From positions 248,001 to 312,000 of the forward strand of contig NW_026042414.1 of the NCBI RefSeq assembly GCF_023856365.1: a stretch of DNA of 64,000 nt, in the 5' to 3' direction. Within the stretch, counting starts at the first letter, position 1; the number at the start of each line of letters is the position of its first letter. Of the stretch, positions 22,598-34,762 are shown one piece after another. Under the pieces are notes generated by a model, which saw only the letters and a program-made list of their open reading frames with translations, did not search any database and had not been told where the DNA came from. The translations under genes were made by a program, and so were the position numbers. The stretch comes from Brienomyrus brachyistius. Its lineage: Eukaryota > Chordata > Actinopteri > Osteoglossiformes > Mormyridae.

Positions 22598-23022
22598 GTC
22601 GCCTATCTGAGCCAATCAGATTGTCCGTCGCCTATCTGAGCCAATCAGATTGTCCGTCGCCTATCTGAGCCAATCAGATTGTCCGTCGCCTATCTGAGCC
22701 AATCAGATTGTCCGTCGCCTATCTGAGCCAATCAGATTGTCCGTCGCCTATCTGAGCCAATCAGATTGTCCGTCGCCTATCTGAGCCAATCAGATTGTCC
22801 GTCGCCTATCTGAGCCAATCAGATTGTCCGTCGCCTATCTGAGCCAATCAGATTGTCCGTCGCCTATCTGAGCCAATCAGATTGTCCGTCGCCTATCTGA
22901 GCCAATCAGATTGTCCGTCGCCTATCTGAGCCAATCAGATTGTCCGTCGCCTATCTGAGCCAATCAGATTGTCCGTCGCCTATCTGAGCCAATCAGATTG
23001 TCCGTCGCCTATCTGAACCAAT
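22584..23022 (-). repeat. 29-bp tandem array, minus orientation (~15 units)
   Basis: Same unit as the left array but inverted. All units are the GGCT variant except the outermost, which is GGTT as on the left. It is about 750 bp shorter than the plus-oriented half, so the geometric centre of the arms (~22207) does not coincide with the hinge. Confidence 0.97.
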
Positions 23023-24267
23023 TTTTTGTGTTTGTGAAAACGGGTCTTTAATCGGGGAAACGGAGCGGGTAGAGCAGGACGGAACGCAGGCATTGACAAA
23101 CTACAATGACGGACAGGGCAAACAGGTAAGACCAGAACTTAAAATAGGTCATGACTAATCAAAGTAATCGGGCAAAGCAGGAGACGATCAGGGAAGCACA
23201 CGTGGGTAATCAGGGGGCGTGGCACACACGAGGAGCGGACAAGCCGGGCATATATGTATATCTATATAAAACCTCATTAATGAGGGACAGGGAACAGAAC
23301 GGACAGACAGAACTGGCACAGGGGAAGGAGCCAGGACAAGACTTGACATAAAACAGGAAAGGCAGAGAAACAGATCAGAAAGGGGGACACGGAGGGAACA
23401 GGCAGGACAAAAGGACCGGGAGTGAACGAAGGGAACATCGGGGAAAGAGGAGCAGAAGCCAGAGGGACGAGGGACAAAGAGAGGAGGGACAGAGACAGGA
23501 GGAACAAAGCGAGGGGGAGCAGAGGCAGGAGGGACAAAGACGGGAGGCCAGGGAGAGAAGGAGGGGGAACCAAGAGGAGCCCGAGGGAGACCCAGCGGGC
23601 GACGGGAGGCAGCCGGAAGGGCTGCAGGCGGCCGGGAGGCCGGAGCCGGAGGGGCCGAGGAGACGGGGTGAGGGACAGACGCAGGGACGAAGGAGGGAGT
23701 CGGAGGGGAGACCAGGGAAGGGGACGAAGGAGCTGGAAGGGACCCTGGCGAGGGCAAGGAGAGAGGGGGAGCCGCAGCAGACGGCGACGTCCTCCGACAC
23801 GCCAGAGCGGGAGGACCAGCAGGCGAATGAGGAGCCGCCGTCGGGGGGCCCGCAGGCAACCGATAAGACGCCGGAGGAGGGACCGAGGCAGGGCGACGAG
23901 GCCGCGGAGGGGGACCCGCAGACGACAGCCGACCCGGAGGGCCAGGACCCGCAGGTGCCGACCAAGCCCTAGCGCCGGCGAGGGAGGGCGAGCCAGGGGG
24001 CTGGGCGGGTGGGACCCCAGCCGTGCGTCTGTGTCCTCTCCCCTTATGGGACACAGACATAAGGACCTGCGGCCGGGGTCGGGCTCGTCGGGGTGAGGGT
24101 ACCAGAGTCACAGGGGGAGAAGGGACTGGAGTGGGGCCAGGGACTGGAGCTGCAGGCTGCAGAGGGGGCGCCTGCCCGGGAGCTGCAGGCAGGGAAAGCG
24201 CCTCGGACGTGGGCGCGGTAGCTGCAGGCAGCGGAGACGGCTGCTCGGGCTCTGGGGCCGCAGGGGG
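23023..24267 (-). mobile_element. Proline-rich/LTR-like repeat, long copy, right arm
   Basis: Reverse complement of 20147-21391. The minus strand encodes the same Pro-rich tail (23188-24270), and the LTR-like block adjoins the array. The plus strand is therefore strongly purine-rich. Confidence 0.5.
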
Positions 24268-24294
24268 CACTTATTTTATTATATAAAATAAGTG
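24268..24294. other. Perfect 11-bp hairpin, right-arm copy
   Basis: Identical palindromic motif to 20120-20146, marking the same element junction in the right arm. Confidence 0.8.
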
Positions 24295-24303
24295 TCACAC
24301 AAC

Positions 24304-24956
24304 CGGGGTGACATGCCTTGCCTGCTTGTGGGATGAGGAAGACTCAGGGACTGGAAATGGGATTAAAACTGAAGATGTGCTCATTCCTTTGTGTATTTAC
24401 AAATTTTCCTTCCGTCAGACATGAGGAGTTTGCTGCTATATTTGGCACTAATAGAGATTCTGATGCTGCTATTTTTATTGTCTATTAGTTTGTTATTATT
24501 TACAAGTTCTGTTGTGTTTTTGCATTTTTCTCTTCTGGTTAATTAACTGCTGTCTGATTGCTGTGAAGTATGAGTGTGGTGAGTAAGACTCAGGGACTGG
24601 AAGTGGGATTACAACTGAAGATAACATGCTTATTCCTTTTTGTATTGTTTACAAATTTCCTTCCGTCAAACATGAGGAGTTTGCTGCTATATTGTGCACT
24701 AACAGAGATTCTGATGCTGCTATTTTTATTGTTTATAAATGTGTTATTGTTTCCAAGTTGAGTATTCAATAAATGCTAAATTGAGAAATTTTGTGTATCG
24801 TTTGTTATTATTAGTGTGATATTTTACCATGCAAATAGAGGGGAAAACGTCCAATTATCGGCCAAAAAAAATCAGCAGCATATATCGGCCATCGCCTGAC
24901 CCTGACTCCTAAATATCGGCATCGGCTATTGAAAAACCCATATCGGTCGACCTCTA
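24304..24956 (-). mobile_element. hAT-type repeat end, right arm
   Basis: Mirror of 19458-20110, terminating at 24956 with TATCGGTCGACCTCTA on the plus strand. Confidence 0.7.
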
Positions 24957-24995
24957 GTAACAGTACATTCTGTCCAATTCATCCATCGAGTTAAG

Positions 24996-25287
24996 TCACA
25001 CACCCACTTGAGGGGGCACTCCGGCAGACGTGAGGATGGGGATGTTCTTTCCGCTATAACATCCACTGCAGAAGTACATCTCGCTCCTGTTCACAGGGCT
25101 TACTTCAATGATGAAGCAGGGCTGGTTGTCTGGACAAGTGAAGTTGTCCTGCTGCTGGGTCTCGGTGCCGTTTTTCCACCTAAGCTTGAAGGTGGAAATG
25201 TGTTCCAACTTGGTCCCTGGGACTGCAGCATAGCCAAACATCGCGAGCAGCGTCGGCCACACCCACCACCAGAACCATCACACCGTC
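24996..25287 (-). CDS. Unidentified extracellular-type exon, right arm
   Basis: Mirror copy of 19127-19418 with the same translation: hydrophobic lead, three N-glycosylation sequons, two cysteine pairs. Possible acceptor just above 25287 and donor near 25007 on the minus strand. Function unknown. Confidence 0.4.
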
Positions 25288-26973
25288 CTATACACATAAA
25301 GAAGAACTAAAACATAGAGTGTTGTGACAATCTATGCGTTAATGTTTGGCAGCATAGGTGATTCGTTAAAATTATACCGAAGAATGGAAAATGTGATATT
25401 TAGAATATTTTTTGCCATTTAGTAGCTAATTTAAGCACTTACCCAATGCCTCAATTTGTTTTAGGTCAGTAATGTCTGAGCCAAAAGAATGAATGTATGA
25501 ATTTAATACAATTCACCCACTCCCACCCACACACAAATCTGAAATTCAATTTATTAAGACACTTCTTAAACATTAGTGCATTAACAAAAAAGGAAAATCT
25601 TAAGAGATTCAGTAGGATTTTCTATGTTAGACTTAAGTTAATAGTTCAATAGTTTTTATATATTTCAGTATACCAATTTGACTTTAATGTTGAAACAGAT
25701 GCTAAAACATGGAATAATTTCATAACTAGAGAAACATGTTATTCACAAACACTAGCAAAGGTAGCTTATAGTTAAACTTACTTAAGTCAGCAAGTCAGGC
25801 TACAGTGTGTAAGAATTGTCGTAAACGATAATTTGTCTCAGTCTTACATGACAGAATAAGTAAACAGAAAATATAAAATGGCTGAAACAGCATCATTAAC
25901 GCCAGCTACAGTAGAGGCGCAGAAAAGGTGTCATGACTGAAGTATTCCCAAACTTTGGAAGACCGCATGCGAGCCTTTTTTGCCGCGTGTTTCTCCAGAG
26001 GCTCCGGAGCTCCGCTGGTTGACGCAGCCAAGTTGGCTCATGTGCAGGGGGACAAGCGGCAAATTTCTTTTTTGCAGGGTGGTAGGTGATGTCTCATTAA
26101 TATTTCTGAGAGAAGTGCTACATGATTGGCCAGTGCATGCCTTACAAAATGGTGCGGCACTGCATCCAAGCCTGCGGCACTCAGAGTCACAAATACAGTG
26201 GAAACCATTTGTAGTAATTACGTCTGTCTGGCTGATTTCCAACTAATTGATATTTGTATATTTATTACATGAATATAAGGTAATATAAGGTAATAGAAGA
26301 GGTATTTAATGGTTTTCCGTCTGAGGAATTTGCAAAAAACTGCAGTGCATGATGGGTCGGATCTAAAGGCTGCCTAACGTCCTCATCTGTAGGACGACTT
26401 ACATCAAGACTAGGAAGGTGCATAATGTTCATGCCTGGTTGCGTTTGTTGGTCCAGAAAGTAATTCAATTTCGCCATGTAGGTTACGTTCTTAAAAACTG
26501 CTTGGAATATAGCCCGATTATATGCTGTGGGCCTTTTAATTTCTTTGTTTACCAGGTAGGCTACCTTCTTTAAACTGCGTTTTGTTAGACTACATATTTA
26601 GGGAGGTCTTTATAAATTTATTGTAGTCTTTATAAATATGTACATAGTTTAGCCTAACCCAGCCACTTAAGGGAGCAAGCCAGCTCAACTAGGTGTCGGT
26701 CCCAAGCCCGGATTAATGGGGAGGGTTGGCGTCAAGAAATAAAGAGACTGTATCTTCACTGCATGACTGATGTCAAAATGTGTGAAATATGTGGTTGTAT
26801 AAATAAATTCATTAAAGTAGGTTAATGATTCTGTGCTGTCTAAATTGTATAGAAAATTTCTACATATAGCCAAACAAATCTCCTCCTGTTTGAAAAGGCA
26901 TAGAAAAAGCAATTTAGCCACTAAAACTTTACAGTTTTTGTGAGGGACAGTCGAATTCTCTCGTTAAGTTTTT

Positions 26974-27129
26974 TGTGATCCTGCACCTACACTTTGCCGG
27001 CCCCAGGAGGATGGGCTCCCCCTTTGAGTTTGGTCCCTCCCAAGGTTTCTTCCTTCTTGGGAGTTTTTCCATGCTATCGGCGCCTATGGCTTACTCACTG
27101 GGGGCTTTGGGTGGGCATGATATAAAGCA
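26974..27129. repeat. Interspersed repeat next to the chemerin-like gene, right arm
   Basis: Mirror of 17285-17440; again immediately downstream of the stop codon of the chemerin-like gene. Confidence 0.5.
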
Positions 27130-27184
27130 AAGCATTTTCCCTTCCAGTTTCCTCCTCTGGTCCACATTGCAGGACCATCAGCCA

Positions 27185-29177
27185 TCAGAAACAGCCCAGA
27201 CAGTCTCCTTCAGCTTCTTTAGTGTCCTTGGAAGCCAAGGCAGTTTTAGATCTGAGAGGAGGTTTATCAGAAGGACACATATTACGTCGTTTGTCCTGAA
27301 ATGTAACATGGGGAGGAAAAGTTAAGCGGTTTAGTCAGATTGGAGTCGTTTATTCAGCAGTGGCAGCGCCAGTGACTTAATGCTACAGGTGCTATAGGGG
27401 AGTGAGATTATTTAGAGCGGGTGCTTTAGCTTTTCAGCTTATGTAGATGCTGTATAGAAGCACACAGCACGATAAGCTACAGCATGGATAAAATATGATA
27501 AAATATGAAATTCTAACGTCTAGCTCACAGAGCCTCTATGTGTACTTTGAAGAAAAAATACACTACAAGTATGCCAAAAAAACCGCAAAAATGTCTTACA
27601 CAATATACAGATTTTACAGATAGTTAAAGAAAAAATGAAACCAATATTTTGGGGGTGCTGTGGGGGTACTATGGTCATTGGAGGAGGAGCTAGAGCCCCC
27701 CCCCCAAGCTTTTCCCTGGTGCTGCCACTGTTGTTCAGATTAAAAGTAACCTTGTCATTAATAAACAGTACTCTGATCAAATTTTTGCATGTACAAACAC
27801 AATCAAAGTTTAACCACATGTTTAGACACAATTCACACACCTGTTACATTTCCATAATGCTAAGACTCTCTACACTTACTTCATCCACTTTCTTGTTTGG
27901 TACACAGTCAATTGATGGATGTGTAAGATTATTACCAGACCGTCTGCTGCAAACTCTACAGTTAATGAATGGCTGCAAAAACACACAGACACACAAAAAC
28001 AGTATTTAAAGAGTGGTGGGCAATAAATACAGTGAGAGAAGGTGTAGTAAAGATATATCTAAAGATTTAAGGCAGAGCTGCTGGACTGCAGGGTTTAATG
28101 ACACAGAACAATTTTAGAGGAAAGAGCTTCCAAAGCAGGGTCACCTTAAGGCTATATTATACAAAGCAAGTTCATCTAAAAGTATGAACAACAAATCCCG
28201 TTTAACTGAACACTGCTCTGTATTAAAATACTGTCCTCCGATCAAGCTAAGTGGTCCTGTAGTTCACTATTTAAAGAGGTAAATTTAAAGGGTAATTCAC
28301 ACTGCGCATCTACCCTGCTCTGACCAGATTTAATTGCCCTTTCACCACAAAACACCACACTGCCATTTAAGGCTGATTTCAACTGCCTGGTAATCCAGCC
28401 TTTAAGCCTGTAAACCTACTAAAATTTGAGAATAAGGTGATGGAACTGGCTGTTTGAGGCCACCTATCTATTTGTTACTTTATTGTTGGCTAACTTTCCT
28501 CCGCAGGGCATCAAAAAAGTTAACATGAACCTAAATTAATTTGCTAACTGATATGTCCAATGCTCACAGTCACAGTGACTCTTTACTTACCCTCTTGTCC
28601 ATGAAAATACAGTCAGCCCGATGGTCTGTTGCAGTTGACTTTGGACATTTTGTTGCTCTCAAGAGAATCTCAATGTCAATGTATTCACTGCTGATCTAAA
28701 TCACATAAACACGTTATATACAAAATTGCCTACAACTGTTTTAAAGGCAATATAACAAACAATAATCACCCAAAAAATGGCAAACTGTCACAGACTTGAC
28801 TGCAGCAGATTCAGAGAGAAACTGTGAGAAGGTAAAATTGACCAGGGCTGAGATATACAACCATCACTTTCATTGTGAAGAGACATTAAGCATCATATGC
28901 ATTGAAATTAAAACATCAAAATCAATGTGATTCTCATTAGTTCAGCTTGCAGATGATGAAAGTTTCACACTTTTGTAAACACTTTCTCAGCAGTTACCTT
29001 CGGACGGCCCTGGATGTTATAGAAATTCATGTGCTGACGGGTTCCTTGATGAGCATTTTCGACTGCGAGTTTAATGGCCGTCTTGTAGAGTGCAGGGAGA
29101 CTGTGGTAATCTTGCTGGGCCTCTGTGGAGATAAGCAGAGCTCCATAAGCCAAAACCAGAACCAGCAGGCGGGTCAT
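27185..29177 (-). CDS. rarres2: Chemerin-like secreted protein (rarres2-like), right-arm copy
   Basis: Exons in transcription order: 28998-29177, 28591-28695, 27880-27972, 27185-27295 (minus strand). I see no difference from the left copy in any exon, and splice sites are conserved: the intron after exon 3 begins just below 27880, and the stop is at 27185-27187. The product is the same 162-residue precursor with signal peptide and chemerin-type cysteine spacing. Both copies look equally intact, so neither is a decayed duplicate. The upstream region of each copy is also shared, so both would be under the same local control if the palindrome is real. Confidence 0.78.
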
Positions 29178-29318
29178 CTTCCTCTCAGCTTTGAAGGGAG
29201 AAGCAGGACTGAGGACACTGATCTGTGGTCCCCTTATCCAGCACGTCCAGGGGCGTGTCCTTCACCCGAAACAAACAGACCTTTGAACAACATTGGAAAA
29301 CTCTTCAGGATGAATCGA

Positions 29319-29543
29319 GGCAGGTGGTCAAGTGGGTTTATTGTTATTTCAGCAATATACACAGTACACAGTGAAAGGAAACATTGTTCCTCCTGGACCA
29401 CGGTGCAAGACAAAGAAGAAAAACAGAAACAACACAAGATGACACAAGTGCGGGCAAGATAGAACTATACAGAGTGAAAGGAGCACAAACAGAGGGAGAA
29501 AGTGCAAGATAAACACAAGAGCAACAATACAATACTACAGGAC
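29319..29543 (-). mobile_element. L2-type LINE 3' non-coding end, right arm
   Basis: Mirror of 14871-15095. Confidence 0.55.
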
Positions 29544-29868
29544 AAGACAGCGCAGTCAAGAACACAGAGTGCAGCCAGAGCTAACCTGAATAGGGGCATC
29601 AAGGTTGCCAGGCAGGCAGAGAAACAGAAAATAGAGGTCTACTTCACATACAACAACCCACAGTGGGTGTGGCAGGGAATACAACACATTACAAACTTCA
29701 AAGGCAACAACACCGTCACTGTTAACAGCAACGCCCTTTTAGCAAAGGAGCTAAACAGCTTCTTTGCTCGTCTGGAGGAACACAGAGCAGACATAGCCAC
29801 ACTGCCCCCTCCCCCAATCTCCAGCACTCACAGACTCCCTCTGCAGGAACACCACGCGAGAAGGCACA
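29544..29868 (+). pseudogene. L2-type LINE linker region, right arm
   Basis: Mirror of 14546-14870; part of a 135-codon plus-strand ORF (29502-29909) that contains the L2-type VWQGIQHITN motif. Confidence 0.75.
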
Positions 29869-30524
29869 TTGCATCTCTAGGTGTGTGGAGTTTAAGACAA
29901 GGCAAGTGATGCTACGATAACATAATTCCTTGGTAAGACCCCACCTAGAATATTGTGTGCGGGTTTGGTTACCATACCTTAAGAAGGACATTGCTGCCTT
30001 GGAAAAGGTGCAACGTAGGGCAACGAGAATGATTCCTGGTCTTAGAGGAATGTCTAATGAGGAGAGGTTAGCTGAGCTGAATCTGTTTAGCCTCGAGCAA
30101 AGGAGACTAAGGGGGGACATAATCCAGGTGTTTAAGATTCTAACAGGTCTGGATGCTTTTCAGCCAAATGACTATTTCAATGTTAGTTTAAATACCAGAA
30201 CTCGTGGCCATAAGTGGAAATTAGCTGGAGAACATTTTAAAACGAATTTGATGAAGCATTTCTGTACACAGCGTGTAGTTAGAGTATGGAATAGTCTTCC
30301 TGTTATTGTAACACAAGCTAAAACCCTGGGTTCTTTTAAATCAGAGCTAGATAAGATTTTTTGCAAAATTGCTTGCATTGCAGAACAGTATTTTCCCTTT
30401 TAAGGTTACTCATTTTAAATCTGGTCATTGCATTTTCATGATTACATTGTTTGTGTCCACTCCGTTATTTCGTGTTTATTGTTTGTTAGGTGTAATGTCT
30501 GTCTTATGTTAGTTATAGGAATAA
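29869..30524 (+). pseudogene. CR1-type LINE 3' end, right arm
   Basis: Mirror of 13890-14545. The plus-strand ORF 29930-30403 gives the reverse-transcriptase C-terminus, followed by a 3' tail with AATAAA near 30520. Confidence 0.85.
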
Positions 30525-31580
30525 ATGCATGTCTTTTACACAACTTCAGCCTCTGTTCATTGAGTGCTCACAAGAATCCCTGCCTGTGCGATCTACGCTC
30601 TGAAACCTCAAATTCGCCTGAAATATCGCGAGACTCTCTCTCGTTGGCCGTGAGGGGAGCTTCGCTACCGATCGTTTACATTACCTGGTGACGCAGCTTG
30701 TTGTATGAGCCTTCTATTCTAACCCAGGTTATTACGCGATACTGGTTATTAATGAGTTCCATTTAAGTCACACATTAACAGACTCACAGTGTTTCGCAAT
30801 TGAGTTTGGAGGAGCCGACCATTCGGCATAACAATTGGTTAATAATCACAAGGCAGAAGGTTTAAACTTATTCTGAGCACACAATTTAAATTTTTTATGA
30901 CCGAACGTGCAGTGAAGAAGCGCTACTGTGAACTGGTTGCCAAAGTCGCACTCATGGCAATCTGAAGGCATTTAAGCGGGATCATAAGGGCTTATTATAG
31001 TTATTTTTATTTCTATTATTAGTAGTTATATTATTTTGTTTTATTTTCGGTTATTTCATTGTAGTTCTTTCGTATTAAACTGCAGTGACCCTTAACCATA
31101 TGTCTGACGAAATTCTCAGATGTAGCGCTTTGTTTCCAGGTTCGATTCGGAGTTTCTCCGTTTCTATATATCCTGGGAGAGATCTCTCTATTAGCAAACG
31201 GGAATACTTGTTACGAGGTTCTAACCTAAATTATGTTGCGCTTGGACATAAGACCGATAGCTTAGTTACCTATCAGGATCATACTCGTATGTGTGTGCCT
31301 GCTGTAGACAAAGCAAGTTTAACACAACTTTGCGCTGTGAGTGTGTCATTTAGAAATTGGGAGTCTCCTGTGCTTGAGACCCACCGTGGTTAAGCACCAT
31401 TTGCGACAAATTATAGTGCACTCACAATTTAAATCCGTCGCCGTAACGCGAGCGCCGTCTCGCTTCAGTAATTGTTTTAAGGGGGTTTATACTGTGCAAG
31501 GCACAGAAGAAGGCCGCAAGCGGCATGCGCATGCATTAAATGTGTGTGTCACTCATCTTGCGTCGGCAACCGTTTGGTTA

Positions 31581-32282
31581 CCTCTAGTGGTCAGGCATAG
31601 AACTTCCACTCCATTTCGAAATTGCGCCTCCAGTGGCCAGGCATAGAACTACCACTCCATTTCGATATTGCGCCCCCGGTGGTCAGGCATAGAACTACCA
31701 CTCCATTTCAATATTGCGCCCCCGGTGGTCAGGCATAGAACTACCACTCCATTTCGATATTGCGCCCCCGGTGGTCAGGCATAGAACTACCACTCCATTT
31801 CGATATTGCGCCCCCGGTGGTCAGGCATAGAACTACCACTCCATTTCGAAATTGCGCCTCTAGTGGTCAGGCATAGAACTAACACTCCATTTCGAAATCG
31901 CGCCTCTAGTGGTCAGGCATAGAACTACCACTCCATTTTGATATTGCGCCCCCGGTGGTCAGGCATAGAACTACCACTCCATTTCGATATTGCGCCCCTA
32001 GTGGTCAGGCATAGAACTACCACTCCAGTTCGAAATTGCGCCTCTAGTGGTCAGGCATAGAACTACCACTCCATTTCGAAATCGCGCCTCCAGTGGTCAG
32101 GCATAGAACTACGACCCCATTTCGATATTGCTCCCCTGATGGTCAGGCATAGAACTACCACTCCATTTTGAAATTGCGCTTCTAGTGGCAAGCCATAGCA
32201 GTGCCACTCCATTGAAATTGCACCTCTAGTGGTCCGCCATAGTAGGTTAACAACATCTGAGTTGGGTCTCTGGTGGTCAACT
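31581..32282. repeat. 46-bp minisatellite, right arm
   Basis: Mirror of 12132-12833 with the same unit number and one visible substitution (at 31939). Confidence 0.92.
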
Positions 32283-33023
32283 GCGGTGATACAACACGCA
32301 TAATTGGACACACAGGTTCTTGCCTGAAAGCAGGAATTAACTTCATGGACTAAATCAATTTGATCACAATACATTAACATCCAATTAGGTTATTGTTGCA
32401 TAACTAATTTATGTTTACAATTGAAGAAGAAACACAATTCATTTGGTTTGATTTCTGTTTAACCTTTTTGATTTATTTTAGGTTTTATTTCACCTTATGC
32501 TTTCATTCATTCCCTCTCCCCCAACAAGGGGACTTGCATAGAAGTTCAACCACTATTAACAACAGTAAACCAGTTACGTACACAATCCCATCAGGAAGTC
32601 GTTTGGATGTGATCAGTTGAGCCCTTCGGGTGTTGGGTGCTTACCATTCGCTCTCTGCTGGTTGAGCTTGTCTGTGGCTCTGCTGTCACTGCTTGCGATC
32701 GTACAGTTTGTCAAAACCGAAGGGGAGTTCTCAGCAATTGGACGCCCAAAAGCGTGTCAGCTCGGCTACACCCACTGACTCATTACGGGCAAGGCTCACA
32801 GGTACCTCAGGCGGTCATTACAACTTTTGAGCAGGACCTCGTTTAGGGTGAGTTCTGAGAACAGCCCTAGCTTGGACTCTCACTAGGGTGGGTGATACCT
32901 GAAGGCAATTTTGCCAGCCGATAAGCTGAGCTCCACCTGGGTTGTCTCAGTTGTGCATACAGAACACGCCCTTCCAAGTTAACATTGCTGGGAATCGGGG
33001 GAGTGGAAGCCGGACTCAGGCTT

Positions 33024-33234
33024 GCTTAGCTGGGAGAATGATTCCTGGTCTTAGAGGAATGTCTAATGAGGAGAGGTTAGCTGAGCTGAATCTGTTTAGC
33101 CTCGAGCAAAGGAGACTAAGGGGGGACATAATCCAGGTGTTAAATCTGGTCATTGCATTACATTTTTTTTGTGTCCACTCCTTTATTTCGTGTTTATTGT
33201 TTGTTAGGTGTAATGTCTGTCTTATGTTAGTTAT
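33024..33234 (+). mobile_element. Internally deleted CR1-type LINE copy, right arm
   Basis: Mirror of 11180-11390. Confidence 0.7.
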
Positions 33235-33374
33235 ATCCATCCATCCATTTTCCAAACTGCTTATCCTACTGGGTCGCGGGTGGTCCGGAGCCTATCCCGG
33301 AATGTGGAATGGGCACGAGGCAGGGAACAACCCAGGATGGGGGGCCAGCCCATCACAGGGCACACACACACACC
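33235..33374 (-). mobile_element. SINE 3' half, right arm
   Basis: Mirror of 11040-11179, with CCATCCATCCATTTTCC at its tail end. Confidence 0.75.
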
Positions 33375-33746
33375 ATTCGTGATTATATTATTGCACTATA
33401 CTGTATAAATAAAAAGTAAACTTAATACCAGTTGTGGTAATAAAGTGCACAGAGAGGAAGAGAGAGTAGGGTTTCACATAAACTTATGTTCATTAGCATT
33501 TAGTATTCTGATGGCTTTGGGGGTAGAAGGTCTTATTAAATCTGGTTGTTCTGCAATGCATACTGCGGTAACGTTTACCAGAGAGCAGAAGTTCAAACAT
33601 CTCATGTGCTGGGTGCGTGGGATCTTTTTAAAATATAATTATGCATATGTAGAACTAGGGATATGATCCTATTAAGTATGATAGTTCTGTCTCATTATTG
33701 CAGGATCGACATCCATAGTAACTGTGTTGATCTATCCATTTGTGTG

Positions 33747-33784
<38 letters not shown>

Positions 33785-33785
33785 C

Positions 33786-34047
33786 GGGTATACCTATCCT
33801 ACCCCATAACGTGATAAATACCTGTTTTTTTTCCCTTATGGGGACCACGAAACCGAAAACCAGGAAAACTCTATTTTATAAAAATCTGTGACTGCTATGG
33901 AAAAACTAAAAATGCAAAACCTCTTGTATTTTGCTGGGTTACTTATGGTTATGGTTAGGGCAGGGTGGGGGTTAAGCTTGTCATAGTTAGCGTTAGCATT
34001 TATCCCATAGAAGTGAATGAGCGGGCCCCATAAAGATAGGTATACCC
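33786..34047. mobile_element. MITE with 13-bp terminal inverted repeats, right arm
   Basis: Mirror of 10371-10632, same length and same perfect termini. The neighbouring (GT)n tract (about 33748-33780) is 4 bp longer than its left partner. Confidence 0.8.
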
Positions 34048-34531
34048 TATGTGTGTGTGTGTGTCCCATATTGCCTGGGCTTCAGGATACCTCATAACCC
34101 GGAACTTCATCAGAAGTAGTTAGAAAATGGATGGATGGATGGATGGATGGATGGATGGACGGACAGATCAATAAAAGTACAGAACATCCATTTTACAAAG
34201 AACCGTCAACACTAAATGTTTGCACTGGTCATGTTCCTAGAAATTAAACTTCTTTTCTGAAAAGCAGCATGTTCATAAATTAGCTGTTGTTATTCCTTGT
34301 GGGAACAAATGCAGATGAAACTGTAAAACAGACTGCAGTGGCAAAACAGTTCTGGCTACCCGCCAGCCCTTCTGCCTGTGCTGCCCTGCCTGCCCGCCCT
34401 CCTGCCCATTACGTCCTGCCTGTGCCACCCTCCTGCCTGCCCTCCTGCCTGTGACGTCTTTCCTGTGTGCCCTGCTGCCAGTTATTCTGTATTTACATCC
34501 GGACTTAACTAATTGAACCATATAGATCAGG

Positions 34532-34762
34532 ACTTTGTTAACCTGACTTCTGCCCTGTGGAGGATGGGCTCCCCCTTTCACTCTGGTTCCTCCAAAGGTT
34601 TCTTACTATGACTGAGTTTATCCTTGCCAATGTGGCTTTATAATTTTTCAGGCTTGATATTGCTCACTGGGACAATTGGGCAGGGACAAAGTAAAGTGCT
34701 TTGAGACTATGTAAGGCTGTGAAAATGCACTATACAAAATAAAGTGAATTGACTTGAGTAAC
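34532..34762. repeat. Fish interspersed repeat, right arm
   Basis: Mirror of 9640-9870. Confidence 0.5.

Noticed and set aside
21392..23022. CRISPR-like array of 29-bp repeats
   Set aside because: Repeats are directly tandem with no spacers, the genome is eukaryotic, and the array is a satellite.
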